Part shown: positions 23,649 to 36,814 of the stretch, in pieces
Position numbering within the stretch: the first letter of the stretch is position 1
Layout of the letters: each line of letters opens with the position of its first letter
Assembly: GCA_029532625.1 (NCBI GenBank)
Contig: JARFXM010000006.1
Span: 2,604,001 to 2,668,000 of the forward strand
DNA from: Lomentospora prolificans
Taxonomy: Eukaryota; Ascomycota; Sordariomycetes; Microascales; Microascaceae
Length of the DNA: 64,000 bases
Direction: 5' to 3'
Translations under genes and position numbers: made by a program
The notes under the pieces: generated by a model
Told to the model about the DNA's origin: nothing
Database searches by the model: none
Seen by the model: only the letters and a program-made list of their open reading frames with translations

Positions 23649-26600
23649 CCGCCATCCTGGGTTTGGGGGACGGAGGGCGCCAGGCCTGGCAAGGTATAAA
23701 AGAGCCTGCTATACTGTGCCTGTACAAGTGGATTACTTCGGACTGTCGCGAACGCATGTACTGCGAGAGGGTATACTCACGGAGATATAGGTAGCCACAC
23801 CGTGTTGGAAAGGGCGCACACCCAACCCCTCTGCCCTCCATCCACAAGAGAACTTCGATCACGTCCAGTTTTGATCCACCATCGCATTCGTGAACCGACA
23901 GAGAGCCCAGCCCTTCTTCGACGTCTGCAGATCCTGCCATTTCAAATCTTCCAGCTTGTGCTCACCCCCAAGGCCAAGGCTCTGTCGGTGGGGGACGCAA
24001 GGGACATGCAGATAGGCGCAGGCCAGCTTCCCCTTGCCGAGGACGAAAAGACAGTCATTGATGAAGGAAAAGGGCGATCAATTGTGCCTGCCTTAGCCGC
24101 CGAGAAGGGGAAAAAAAAGCCTCACAATATCTTCTCCTCTCAACTAAACAGACGCCACAAAGCCCATCATATCTTACACTCTAACTCGAAGGGACCGAGC
24201 CACCTGAACTGCAAGGCACATGCAACAGGGCAATGGCGCGGGAATCCCTGAAGCCGTCAACCTGGTCTAAAATACGGAAGACGCGTCTCTGAAGTTTCAA
24301 CTATGATAGGTTATCCTTTGTTGCATCTCTTTCCAATTCATACCCAGAAGGAAACCGCCAGGCCGCCGGCCCTAAAGTCCTATCCTAGGGGGGGCAAGAT
24401 GGCCTGGCCGGCAACCCGGACGAATGCGACAGCGGATGCCACTGTAACCTCACTGCGGGGCCTGGGCCCATTTCAAGCAATGGGATCCATAACAGCGAGA
24501 AGACCCGAGAATATTTTTCCCTCCCTCTTCATTTTCGTCCTCCGCAGGAGCTTGGGCAAGAGAGCGGGCAAGGTCTACGCAACGGGGAGGGGACAACGAA
24601 GCGTTGGTCACTGAAGCGAGCAGTATGTCCAAGGATGTGCGATGCAACGCTGTGCGTAGTAGCCCATCTCGCGTTATGCTGTTGGTGATATATATATATC
24701 TTCTATCTGGAGTCCTCTATTTATCCTCGCGGGTCACTTTGGAGGTGGAACTGTTGATGGATCAGGGTCTCGATCTGGCCTCAAGGCTTGAACTCTCTTT
24801 GCGCCGGGATGAGGCTATTCCGCTTCAAGTATACAAGCTCCCGAATATCGTGAAATTCTGGGTGATCGTCAGCGGAGAGGGTCGCAGTCGCCTTGAATAA
24901 ACAGGCTGAGATGCTTCACAGTTTCAAGTGCATAAAAAAAGAAAGAGATAATCATAAACCCATTTAGCTTTTAATGAAGTCACCGATGATGTATTGTGGG
25001 CAAGCTAACATTAATAGTGTACAATTATGGAGTTCGAGCCGGCTCTGTTTGCCCAACGGTTCGACATTGGCCCGTTTCTTCTCTGGCCCTTGGGTGGCGT
25101 CTTGTCGTTTCGCGATTCTGCTCCGTCTCCTGCTTTCCACCTCGGCGACATTGCTAAAACTACGGATATTAGGCCAGGCGGCTTCAAGGAGTTACAATCC
25201 GCCCCAAGACGCGAATTTGAAGATGTAGTTTACTTCTTATTGTCTCTAATCATCGGCTCACCGTCTCGTCCAGATCGATCTCCCTCGCGTCTTCCTCTCC
25301 CTCATGGCTCATAATAGTTGTTAGTTCACACATGCCAGCATAGAGGAACACACAATTGCACCGTGCCCCACACCACCATCACCACCTCAGGATCCTTTCG
25401 GCCTATTAGTGGCTTTACCAAGGATGCGGGAGCCCAGGGGAAAGAGGAGCAGAGAAAGGGCGAAAATGGTGCTAAACTCGCGCCATCTTCCCGTTCCTGC
25501 CTAGCCTAGGCGACTAGGATAGGCTAGGCTAGTGGAAGGAGTAAATACTGGTAACAATCTGCAGTCCCTCCTGGTACCGAGGCTAGTACGTATTCATTGG
25601 TGGGACGGAAGACTCCACCAAACGCCGGGCAAAGAAGTAGTGAGAAAGACTGTTGATGTCAGATGTGCAACACTGAACCTCCCCCTTTGAGCCTTCAAGG
25701 TTCCTTTTTCTTCCCTGGAGACAGTTCCTCCTCTGGCAAAACTCTCACGTCGGAAGCGGGCAAAAGAAGTCTGGGGAGGGTTACGTACAAGGAAACGTTG
25801 AAAGCGCCGATCCTCCTCGACATGCGTTCTAGTTAAATAACATGAAATCATACCTCGGGAGCTGACGTGTTTGTCCCCAGTCAATCTCTTTAGACCGAGA
25901 TTCGGGAGCGACCTCTGTTGATCCCTCCGCATGTAGCCCTTCGCAGCCTTCGGCGTGAAGGAAGCCGAAGGATAGACAACCCGAAAAAGAAGAGAAATCA
26001 CCTTACATGGCATGCGTTTGGAGACGCATTACGTGAGGTCCGGATCCCTCTGTCCTCCATCTCGTGTTTCTAAGGCCTTTGGTTAGAGTCGATGTGACGA
26101 AGGACGGGATGGTCAACATCTCGGAACCGGACAACTGGGGTGACGGAGACGAATAGAAGGAGCCATCAAGTCAATCATCTAAGACCCGATATTGACAAAT
26201 CCAATGACAGAGAACCAGGACGTGCACACTCTCCTCTCCTTCTTGGCTCTTGCTTTGGCGCTGTACTACATGTCTGAGGCTGCTTTTTTTTTTTTAGTCC
26301 TGCGCCTTATGAAAAAGATCTCCAAGAATGGTACGCCGAATAGTTGGTGAGGGCTCGGTGGGCCTTGCACTTGGACGGATAGAGGCTAGAGTAGCAGTCT
26401 GGAATTACAGGCATGTGGTGGCTGGCTTAGCCTCAATTGCCAGCAGCGCGAAATCATCTCGCGACGTTGTGGAGCCTTTCCCCGCGCAGGCAAAGGGACC
26501 TGGAAGTGAGGGAGAGGGTCCAGTTACAACCACGAAATCCTCCGGAAATCTCACGATGTGACTAGGGGCAAGGGCAGGGGCTCTCCCACTGTCTCAAGGT

Positions 26601-29600
26601 TCTAAATCAGCCAGGGCGGCGGCCCTTTGTAAGCTGCAGCACAGTGCGCTTAAGTGGAGACCTCCAGAGCCTTTGCTGAGAGCCAGGCAAGGAATATTGG
26701 GTTTGGTTTCCAGGGCTGATGGCAGTTGGTGATTTCCAATTCGTCAACCATCGAGCACCAGAAAAAGCGCTACAGGCGGCAGCCCCTATGATACTAGAGA
26801 CAGAGGCCTCTACAAGGATTGATCCATGGATTCTGGACGTCTTCATTTCTCTTAGTCTAGAGCTTGGTCGTTGCAGAGCGGACGGTATCGGGCTCCCCGG
26901 CGAGGTCCGAGCCCTCTAATCCCTGGACAATCCTCTACCGGACAATTATTGCTTCTTTGAGTTGCCAATCCTTTGTTCGATATTTTATGATATCGTGTTC
27001 AGTTGTGAGATCTGAGACCCTGGGTGTTAATAGTGGGCAAGATATACCGGGGTAGTGAGGGGGGATCCCTAACCTCCCTGCCTTGTGTAGGGGCTTCCTG
27101 TCCTATTAATGTTCGCAAAAATACCGTCTCAAAGCTTGTGGCAGGACTCCATAAAACCCATGAACATGTTGAGGGCTACGCTCTTCGATTATTCCACAGT
27201 TAGCTAGCATATATGATAGAAGGGTCGTACGTGCGAACCTTGTCTTGCGGACCCTCGAGAATCTCTGACCTTGGCCATTTTGCCAATCCTTGCCACTTAT
27301 TCTCGAAGCTCACCGGCAATAGGCTCGGATGCCGTCTGTCTCGGGTTCAAGTATGCCGTGTCTTGTAACATTTTTTTCTCTCACCTCCCGTCAACGGAGA
27401 ATGGAGAAAAAGCACGGAAACTTGCAGAAACTCGCCGAACGGGCCTCACACAGCGGCCGCCAGCTGATGCCGACACCCCTAGAGACTCCCGGGCCGACGG
27501 GGGCTCAGGATGCTACAGCGGTGTCTGTGGGACGGGATCAGCGAACTAGCCAAAGGCGAAATGTGATATGATCCTCGAATGACGAGTATAACAGATCCTC
27601 AGCTATAGCCCTATAGAACACCGCCCGCTATACACACAAACAAGAACAGCTCGAAGTTTGGGTGCTGGAAACACGGTTGAGCTATCTGGGCCGTGTCTCT
27701 CCCTCCCACACTAAGGTCGCTTTGCTCTTCCCCGGTCGGCCTTTGTTTCTCGTCTCGCCGATCAATAAGTGGTCGGAAAGGTAGGTCTTACGACGGCAGA
27801 TACGCTTACAAAGTTTAGTCAAATGCAGCGTCGCAATCTTTGTTGCTTTAACGATGTAGGAAGCTGACAAGATCGAGGCATCAGCGCTTCAAGTCTTGTT
27901 CCATGACATACGGAATAGATGGATCCCTCTGGGGCTTTTCGTAATCGAGTTCCGAGTTGTGGCTCCACGGATGATCTTTTCCCCTTCGTCCTGCATACTC
28001 GGACAGAACTTTAGTTTCGTCGGTGAGCCACCGGGTCGGTAAACTAGCCTTGCTGGCCTAGCTCTGGCTAGACCTCAAACCTCCTGATTTGTGTTTTCCT
28101 TCAGTACCATACCCAGTCGCCAGCTCTCCCAAACAGTGGATCAGGCACGACTAGCTGGCAAGAGACAGGACCATCGCTGCAGCTGGGCCGCAGACTTTGG
28201 TCCACGGCCCCATTCTCGACGCCGTGTTGTCTGATTCCCCATCCCAGTGGGCGGCCCAAAAAGGTCAAGTGGGCTGTCCCTCCAAGGTGGTTTGACGCTG
28301 ATGATCTGCCCTGTCAGAATTCAGTGGACGAGCGTGCAGCCGCCAGCAGCACCAAAGACACCGCCAGTCTTGACTAACGACCAAGATTGATGCCTTAGTC
28401 AACAGAGGCACAAACAAGGGGATCCTGGGCCGCGGGGTTTCCGGGGTAAGCTAGGAAACAGGGGTCAGCTTGCTGTTGTCGGGTAAGGGTGAATAGTTAA
28501 TAATACAACACAATACGAAGTATACACACAGTATTACAGTGCAGGCAGTGGGTATTAATGGATGGATCGTAGCACCCTCAATCCCTCGACTCACGACACG
28601 TCTGGAGCATCAGGGTGTCCCATCGCCCCTCTAAAACTCCGTGCTAGGGCTTCAAGGGTTGTTCCCTACGATGCCGACCATCATAATCAGCCAGTGTTGC
28701 AGTGAATAATACTTGTTGACAACAGAGGATGAGAACATCCTGAGATTGTTGCCCGGTATGAATAGCATCAACCTGCTATTTCCATATTTGTCGGGGGGGA
28801 AACGTGCTCCCCAACCGTTTGGGGGGCCGAAACTATTGTTTGTGCTAAGGACGGATAGGGAGCCAGCTATACTAGCCCAGAGCCTATCCTCAGGAACATG
28901 AAGAAAAGCCCGATCGCGCAGCCAGCCTATTAGTCCCAAGGCCCAATATTGCTTTGCCGTTTCCAAAAGGAGCGAAAAGGTCCAGGCAGCGTAGCTCCGA
29001 TCCAGACACAGTCACCCTCTTCTGGTCAGAATAGGTAAATCATATTCACCGTCTGCATCCTTATGAAGCAAGAAGCTCGGGATTGAGGGGCTATTGCGTC
29101 GACGGGGCTTGTTTCTGGTGACCCGGCGGCGCCAGGTGCATTGATACTGCACGTCCTCTCATTCGGTTCCAATATAACGCGATCTTTGGGCCAACGTGTA
29201 ATAAGCGGATTGCGCTCTGAACTTTTTTTACTTTTTTTTCTTTTCTTTTCTTTTTAGGCTACTTCGACGAGGGAGGATAGACAGATGTGGAATTGCGGTC
29301 CTCATTGAGGAATCAACGTAAGCCGTATGCTTAGCTCTGTTGATCCTTGTGGGTTCCTCGAGCTTGGGTTGAGTACTAGCCGTTTCACCCTCTTGGACTT
29401 GCCGGCTCTGGTGGATTCGGGGGACGATCTCTGAGGCTGGGTGCGCGGTTTTTCGGTTCCCGGTCCACAGTACGTGTGCATATTATCTCGAACTCTGGTA
29501 TTGGGACATATTTGCTTTGGTGTCGGCTTATCAGGCTTGGACATGGCTGGCATGTCGGCACTGATAGTAAGACACCTGTGGTTCACAACCTTAGTTCTTT

Positions 29601-32600
29601 GCCTGGCTAGTCAAGTGTCAAGCGCAAGGCGCTCGCCCTGGTCAAACGGTGGTCGAGACTAGGCTGGCCTTTTTGTGCCCAAAGACTGTCTCAGTACAAT
29701 ACCACATCGGCGTGGGCATGGGGGGGCATGGCCCCTTGTTGACAGGCTATCTCCCAAATCACTTCAGCACGCACATTAGCCTCCTGTTCAAAAAGCATGT
29801 AAGATCCAAATGGCACCAATGCACGCATCCAGCCTTCGCTTATCTATGTCAGCCATTGGTATCGACAGCCGGTCTTGAGAAATTCTGTCTTCCCTCGACG
29901 GCAGCCCTGAGAACACTGACGATCTCTGTCCCATTTCCTCTCAATCCCTGATACCTGGCGGGCAGGTTGGGCATCATGGGTCCAGAGCCAGCGTATTTGC
30001 AAGTATCTGGCGCCATGTCTCCAGTATTGGTCATGGCCAGCCTCGCTCGCCAAGGCGACAAAACAACCGGTAATTCCCCCCTGACCTTACCCGACCCTTG
30101 TTGTAATGGGATTTTCATCAATAGATCCATGGAGTCGAGCATATCCGTATCTCCTTTGCCCTGTGCCGGCATCCCGTTTTCCTAGCGCTCTCCGAAAGGT
30201 CACAGGAATATTAGGAGGGAGAGGTCCGCCAGCCACACAGTTCGCGCCTCTTTTTGTCTCTTTTGTGCTTGAAATCTAACGTGAACACGCCCGTGCGCGG
30301 CGACAAGAAAATTATTCGAGAACATCCCCCTGCTCATTCGAGTGGATAAATGCCTAACTCCTTCTGTCGAGCTAAACAAGGAACAAGGGGGAGCAAGCAC
30401 TCTTTTGGGCTTGTATCCTGTCGATTTACAGTGTCGTCAACAACGGGGAAACCGGCGTTGCAACTCCCCTTGAGATCTCGTTGATCATTCCCTCTTTGAA
30501 TGACAGAGACAAAAACCGCCTGGGGGGTGTAAGTTGCGCATCGTCGACTTCCTTTCACAAAAGAATAATCAGTAGACCTCGTCGGCTCCACCATCCCGGC
30601 GCAGCAACTGTTGGTGGCGGGGGAGCGGCTTGGGAGTTGCTCGCTTAAACAACTCATCGTTCTTGTCTTACAAGTTACCTGGAAACCAAAGCTGTTAAAG
30701 GCCACAGACACGGCAGCAAGCGAGGGCCCGCGGGAGTAAAGGGACCAGATTATTTGGAAATGAGATAAACCATCCACGCCGCTGGCTAATTTTATACTTG
30801 GGCGGCACTTTTTTCTTTCCCTCTTTTCTGTTTTCAGGGCGCGCTTTCCCCAGTACTACATTTCTAAGATGGATTTCTGGGACCAGAGTTACTTCGTGGC
30901 TCTGTTGAAGGTACAGTACTTAGCCTTGAGTACCACCAAACCCCACCAGAGTCTGGCAGCCCACAAATATAGTCAACTATCTTGCGGGCTACATCTGGCT
31001 TGCTTGCACCTGCCGTCAAGTATCCGCCAGGGGGGGCAGAAAAAGGAAGGAAAGAACAAAACAGATATCGGTCATTGAAAGAGGGAAGGAGGGCCCCGAA
31101 GAGTGCACTCCTCTTCGTTCAGGAAGGGTCGCAAAAAAGTTCGAGATGAGGTCATTTCTCTTCGAATAATGATCTTCTCAAGCTCCGTCTTCTTCTGCCG
31201 CGATGAACCATAGTGAAGGAATGTCGAAATTGCACATTTTGAGTCTAGATGCAAACAAACAAACAGCAACCAACACATCGGCCAGGCTCCTCCCCGGCCC
31301 GCATGCCACCTCCTGGTGGTGTTGGGTTTGCTTTCACTTCGCTTTCCTTCGACAACTCCAATCTCTGGGTGTGGCTTGTCTCGAAAGATGCCCCCTTTCC
31401 TACAGCCGAGATTTCAAAATTGAAATTTAGACCCTCGACATGGTGTGAGGATGGCAAGTCGACGTTTCATCCCACTCTCTTCCATTTTCCCTCTTTTCCC
31501 ATCGCCGGATCTCCCATCGACAAGCGAGGCACAATATCCCCTTTGTGCAGCTAAGCTATCGACGCCGATAGTTACACACGCACACCGCACACCACACTCC
31601 CCCGAACCTCCATTCCGCCCTTCCAGTAACCACACACTCTCACCATGTACCATTCTCTCCCTCTCTCCTCCTCTTCCTCTCTTTCTTCCTGTCTCTCTCG
31701 CCAACCCAACCGTGATCCCAGGGGATGGCGAGGTCGCCCCATTGACACCTCCGAAAGATGCTTTCTTCGCCAAGCGAGACCATCCTTCGGGCTCTTGCCC
31801 TATGAATCCCATCTCTCTAGTAGCCGAAGACGAGATGGACCCATGGCTCACTCTTCCTGATTTCCCGCCTTCCCGAACCTTGGGAATCCTTCCCGGATGC
31901 GGCTTCTGTCGTCGGAGCATCCTACTACGTCGTAACCTGTCCCGCCTCCTCCCCATATTCGTAGAAATATAGATGCAGTTACGGCCTTATGAATACAACC
32001 AAAGCTAGGCGAAGGGTAACAATAGCCTGGCTGTGCCTTGCCCAAAGGCACCTCCATCGTGGTGGAATTGACAGCGCCTTGATGTAACGAGGGTGCTTTT
32101 GGCGCGCGGTATCCAACCTGTTTTCGTAGCCCTGCAGGAAAATCCGACGGAAAAGAAAGCTGGGCTTGTCTGTGTTTCATTATCGCCTAAGCATCTAAAC
32201 GGAGGGCCTGCGTGACTGCTTGCGTGGAAGCCATTCCTTCCCTGTTTTTACCACTCCCCCGAAGCTCCATGAAGGATTACTCCGCCGATTCAACAGGAGC
32301 ACAGCACCCGGGTTGTCTCGAAATAAACAACCACGCTGCCATCCTGTTGACCCAAGAAGGGTTCTGGAAAGAAGAGGTCCGACAAATGGGCGATGCAACC
32401 TTGAACGTAGCCGTTACCCTCTCTCCCGTTTGCCTCTACTATGTGCTAGCCCGGCTAGTAATCCCGGGCCCAGAATATGCACGCTTCGCCCTCCCTCGTC
32501 GCCTTGAGCTCTCTATTACCATGACCGGACGGATATAACGCGGCCGTACTTCGCGGAACCGTACAAGAACGAGAAAGGGAACGAGGCCCGAACCCCCCCT

Positions 32601-33376
32601 TCCCCCTTTCAACCAGGCTTCCCCGGACCCAGCGAGTCGAGTCGTAGTGGGCGGAATGACTCGCAGCGAAAAAGGATAAACCAAGAATGCGCCGTAGAGA
32701 CTATGCAGGAGATGGTTCTCCATCAGATAGAGTTTAGTTGTTTCTGGGGTGTGCGCGGGGGGTGAATGCCACCCTGAAACGACGCTGTACTATGGATAGG
32801 TGAGAGTGAATGCGTTGTCAGTCCGGCTGTCGTTCCAAATATCTCGGAATTGCTTTTTGTTGAGTCCATCCTGCTCGCTTCGCACCTTTCATCTTCTACT
32901 AGGATATGCAAGAAGCTGGACTAGGCATTTTGAACGCGGGATAGTCCGGCTATGACAGACTAGCCTACTATCAGAAGCCAGAAGAAGCTTTCTCGCAAGT
33001 AGGGAAAGGGAAACCGAGGTGGCTGGCGTATTCGTATGTCCGGGGAAAGGGAAAAATAAGGAAGCCGAGGGACTCGAGCGAGCATCTTCACGTGGCGCCG
33101 AAGGAGACGGCAAATGGGGAGACGGGAAACAGGGGGATTTTTGGTCGAAAGTGTTTGTGTTTCGCCTGCTGAACCGCAACTCCCTAGAAAGGCTATCGAG
33201 AACAGACAGACAATGATGAAGGAGAAAGGGAAGAGATTATGTCTAAATGTTCTAGTTATAACCAGTTTAGTTTGGATATGAATCAATAATGCCTTGCCCG
33301 CCAAATAGTGGAAAACAAAGAGGAAACCACCGCTATAGAAATGTTGCGCAAAGAAAGAGAAGGGAGAGGGGGGTGT

Positions 33377-35610
33377 TTATCTGTCACCGACTCCCCTGTC
33401 ACTATCTTCGCCGCCATCGTCACCCGGTTCTTCCTCTCTCCTCTTCTTTATCATGAAAAGCTCGCCCAGGGTATCACTAAGACTTCGAGTCCTCCTCTTG
33501 GGATCATCCGCGGTATCTCTCTCTCCAGCCCAGGAGGCTCCCTCTTCGACGTCAGTTAGATCTCCGAGGAGTGGCTCTCTCGAACCACCTGCCCGTGCTT
33601 GCTCATCCCCTTCCTCGTCGGTGTCGGATATGTATAAACTTGCTCTGATGCTCGACCTAATCCGGCTCAGAGATGTCTTGTGCATCATGGGGTTGTCTCC
33701 GTGCCTCCTCAGCGTGTCCTTGACCACCGCCGACACTGTTGAGGATAGAGGCGATGGCGATATTAACGGCCCATTGAGGTGCCTGTTGTGGAGTTTGCCC
33801 GTCGACGGCCTTGGCGTCGGCGTAGTCGGCTGAGGTAGCAATTGCTGTTGCTCGCCGCCAATAGATTGCGAGAGGGGACCCGCGCCGGCGTTCCGGGGGG
33901 TCGAGGGCTCCGTAAAAAGCCTATCCGACGTCGCCGAGTTTTCTCTCGACAGTTGGGGCATAGCCGGGTCCCGTAGCGATTGTGTGTGTCGAGCTGGCGT
34001 GATGTCATCATCATCGTCCAATGCCCGCCAGGGATGGGGTGTCCGCTGTCCGACGTCGTTCGATGAGGAGAGCTTGGGCCCTCCAGCGATAGGAGCCCGA
34101 AGAGTCGGAACTCCGTCGTCGCGTTGGATGCTAAATGGCTTGACGAAAGCATCCGCAAAATTGATCCGAGAGGATCGAGAGGACCGCGTCGAGGACCTGC
34201 GAGACCGGGCAGAGTCCTCGGCCGCCTGGGGACCGTGACCGCCAGACGTGGCCTGGTCCTGATTTGAGAGGCCTATAGCTTCCTCCGCATCGTGTAAGTC
34301 TTGGTAAAACTCGTCGTCATCATCATTTCGACGAGGGCGCCCGCTCGTTATGAGGAACACGCCGAAAAAGGTAAGGAGGCAACCACCAACAAACCCAAAG
34401 GTTTGGAGAAGGGTGGTGCTCTCAAAATCGCGATACAACACGGCACTTCCGACAATTACACAAAGCGTAAACATGACAAATTGTATTGGTATCACCTCGG
34501 TCGAGTCGTACCGCTGTAGAGCCTTGTTCAGGTAGCGGATTTGCATGATTGCGGTCACGAGGAGGACAAGAACGAGAGCGTAGGTCACGGGGGTCGTAAA
34601 AGCTCTCCACAGAGTGGCAGAGAGCATGGACGAGACGCCCTTGGTCGCCAGCGCCGTGTAGCCGCCTATCGAAGCTCCAAGTTAGTGATGGCGATGGCTT
34701 CGAAGAAAGTCTTTTTGACATTTCACAACCTACCAAACAAGCCAACCAAACCGAGGTCCACGAGAATAGTTCGGTTGGCACACGTGGAGCTCATCCACAT
34801 CAAGAATAGTATCAGGAAAACAGTTACTACCAGGTATATCTCAAACTCGAGGGTCGTTATCGCGTCCCACACATCGTGGGGTTCCAGCTTGGCCTCTTGC
34901 TGGTTTGCGCTCAAAACCACAACCACCACCCCGCCGACGGCGATCACGACACCCCAAAAGTCTCTCTGCCTGAACTTTTCGTTGAATAGCATTGGGGCGA
35001 TAATGCAATTCGAGACTAAGGCTACTACACCCAGCGGTGAGACGATAGAGGCTGGGGCAAATCCGTAAGCCAGGAAGTTGCCCATTTCTCCTAGCGTGAT
35101 TAGAACTTGGCCTAGCCACCAATACGGCGACCGTAGGTATGAGGAAGGAGGAGTGTCGGATTGTTCGGAATTCGATCGCGAGATGGACGTAGGTCTTGGT
35201 TGTGACCCCCGACGAGCGCCAGAGGCCCCAGCATCGCCGTTGCTTTCATGCTCGATTCTATCGTTTCCGAGGAGCGGCTCTGCCTGAGAGCCGTTGCCGT
35301 TGTTGTCGAGGGAGCCATAATATGAGGAGTTTACAGTTGAAAGCTTCGCCTGCCGCTCTGCTAGTCTCGCGCGCTCTTTTATCCTTTGGCGCTCGCGGTG
35401 CAGCCTAGTATGCGCGAACCTTTGCACGTTGAGGGCGAGGGCGATGAGAACGTTCCCGACGATTGCCGTCACGATGCCAATCAGCGACGACCAATTCCGC
35501 AACTCTTCGTCGGGATGGTCTGGCGGTTTCGTCAGTGTAGTATTCGAGGCAAGGCTGCCGAGGTGGCCGGCTGTGAAGGCGAGACCCGCCATCGTGGGCG
35601 CTGACATCAT
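33377..35610 (-). CDS. NIPA-like (DUF803) membrane protein, putative Mg2+ transporter
   Basis: Coding runs on the minus strand from 35610 to 34734 and 34665 to 33377, about 721 aa, with one 68-base intron (phase 1). The NIPA family comprises multi-pass proteins linked to magnesium transport. Typical segments are WSSLIGIVTAIVGNVLIALA, WWLGQVLITLGEMGNFLAYG, PLGVVALVSNCIIAPMLFNE, WGVVIAVGGVVVVVL, GGYTALATKGVSSML and VIPIQFVMFTLCVIVGSAV. About 100 polar residues are inserted after the first membrane helix. A disordered, Ser/Asp/Arg-rich cytoplasmic tail of about 270 residues ends the protein. This layout is usual for fungal members. The start is uncertain: ATGs at 35658, 35607 and 35592 are in frame. 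The substrate is inferred from the family. Confidence 0.9.
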
Positions 35611-36814
35611 CGATAAGCTGAGCCGTCGACAAATGGAAAATCGGGGGCGACAGAGCAAAATGCAATTCGCGAGCTAAGCTCCCGCCGACAGGCCGGAAAC
35701 GGCGCAGCGGTCGACAATCCCGCCTCCCACGCGCAGCTCGATGAGGGTGAGTCGTTCGGCGACGCTATCTGTACCATCTGGAATGGGGAGCTGGCCTCAA
35801 AGGATTTGGCTCGCACGCAAAAGAAAGGAAGACGGTCCAGGAAGGCGGTGGTTCGGAAAATTCGCGCTTCAGAGAGGCCGAGGATATCTAGGCCGATGGA
35901 AGAACTCGATCGTCGTCATCGGCGACGCTCGATGGTTTCGTGGACGCGGCACAATGAGAAGCCGCAAGGTGATGGCGATGTTTGGGGAAAGCCTCTTGAT
36001 ATGGGATATTTGTCCTACGGGCAAGAGGGATGTGGTTCCAAATGGGCTCTCTTGGCATTCGCGAGATTTCATGATCGGCCTGCCTTGGTTTGCGTCAATG
36101 CTTGCCGGGCAGCCGGGGTACCGTATTTCGTACCCTGAGTGGCCCATGTACAAGGGTCGCCTGGCATTTGGGAGCATCTCTGCTAAATGAATGGGCCCTT
36201 TTCTGGGATTCTTGGGGCTGGACAGCCGGCCAGCGTTCGATGCAGTGGTGTCTGTGGCATGTACCTCTGTACTACCAGTAGCCAGCCTGGTGGTCATCTG
36301 GCGGCCATATGGCGGCCACCAAATCCTCTTTGGCTCCACTCTTCCACCTGTCCGCGCGACTCAATGCTGCAAGTTCCCGTTCCAAGTTGGATTGATCGAT
36401 CCAGAGGTGGCACCTCGTCATTCTGCCGACTTCTACGAAGGCCCCATCGAAGCTCTCAATATCACGTGCAACAGTCTACCCAACTTCTTAAAGTCGGGCC
36501 ATATTTGATGACTCCGACACAACTGGAGATGTCGCATGCTTCCTCATCCCGTGAAACCAAATTCACCATCCAAAGTAGCTATCCCGTTTTAACAGTATTA
36601 TACTATTCAATACCCTCTAATCCGTCGGTTTCGGACCCCGTAGTTCATCAAATATCAAATATCCACGCTCCTGCTTTGAGACATCGTCTAAGCCAGTGAT
36701 TCGAATTTGAATCCGGGGTTTGTCTCTCCCCGCATTCTTCAATCAATTCCCGCGAACCTTGGCCGCATTTTTGACAGGTCTACCAGAGGACAACCCCTCT
36801 TCCTCCGGCGAGCT
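35611..36814. promoter_or_regulatory. Divergent promoter region between the NIPA-like gene and the 331-aa gene
   Basis: About 1.2 kb with no convincing gene. Frames up to 170 codons overlap on both strands and lack motifs. An in-frame ATG at 36707 could extend the following protein by 36 residues. Confidence 0.4.

Larger units (their letters stand above)
17880..33376. other. 15.5-kb gene desert
   Basis: I found no gene I can support on either strand. Frames reach at most 204 codons (21577-22191, +), overlap on both strands and carry no family motif. The base composition is near 50% GC, so it is not an AT-rich, RIP-degraded block, and I recognised no transposase or reverse transcriptase remains. 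Visible features are a 75/80-bp tandem duplication (23494), a TATAAA at 23695 just after it, a T20-A12-G7 run (22479), a short inverted repeat CCTAGCCT/AGGCTAGG near 25503-25535 and T-rich tracts near 26284 and 29224. Non-coding RNAs or lineage-specific spliced genes cannot be excluded. The first kilobase includes the promoter of the 856-aa gene. Confidence 0.5.

Noticed and set aside
31414..31972. Overlapping + and - frames of 175-180 codons
   Set aside because: Both strands are open because of CT-rich low complexity; neither shows a family or clean start context.
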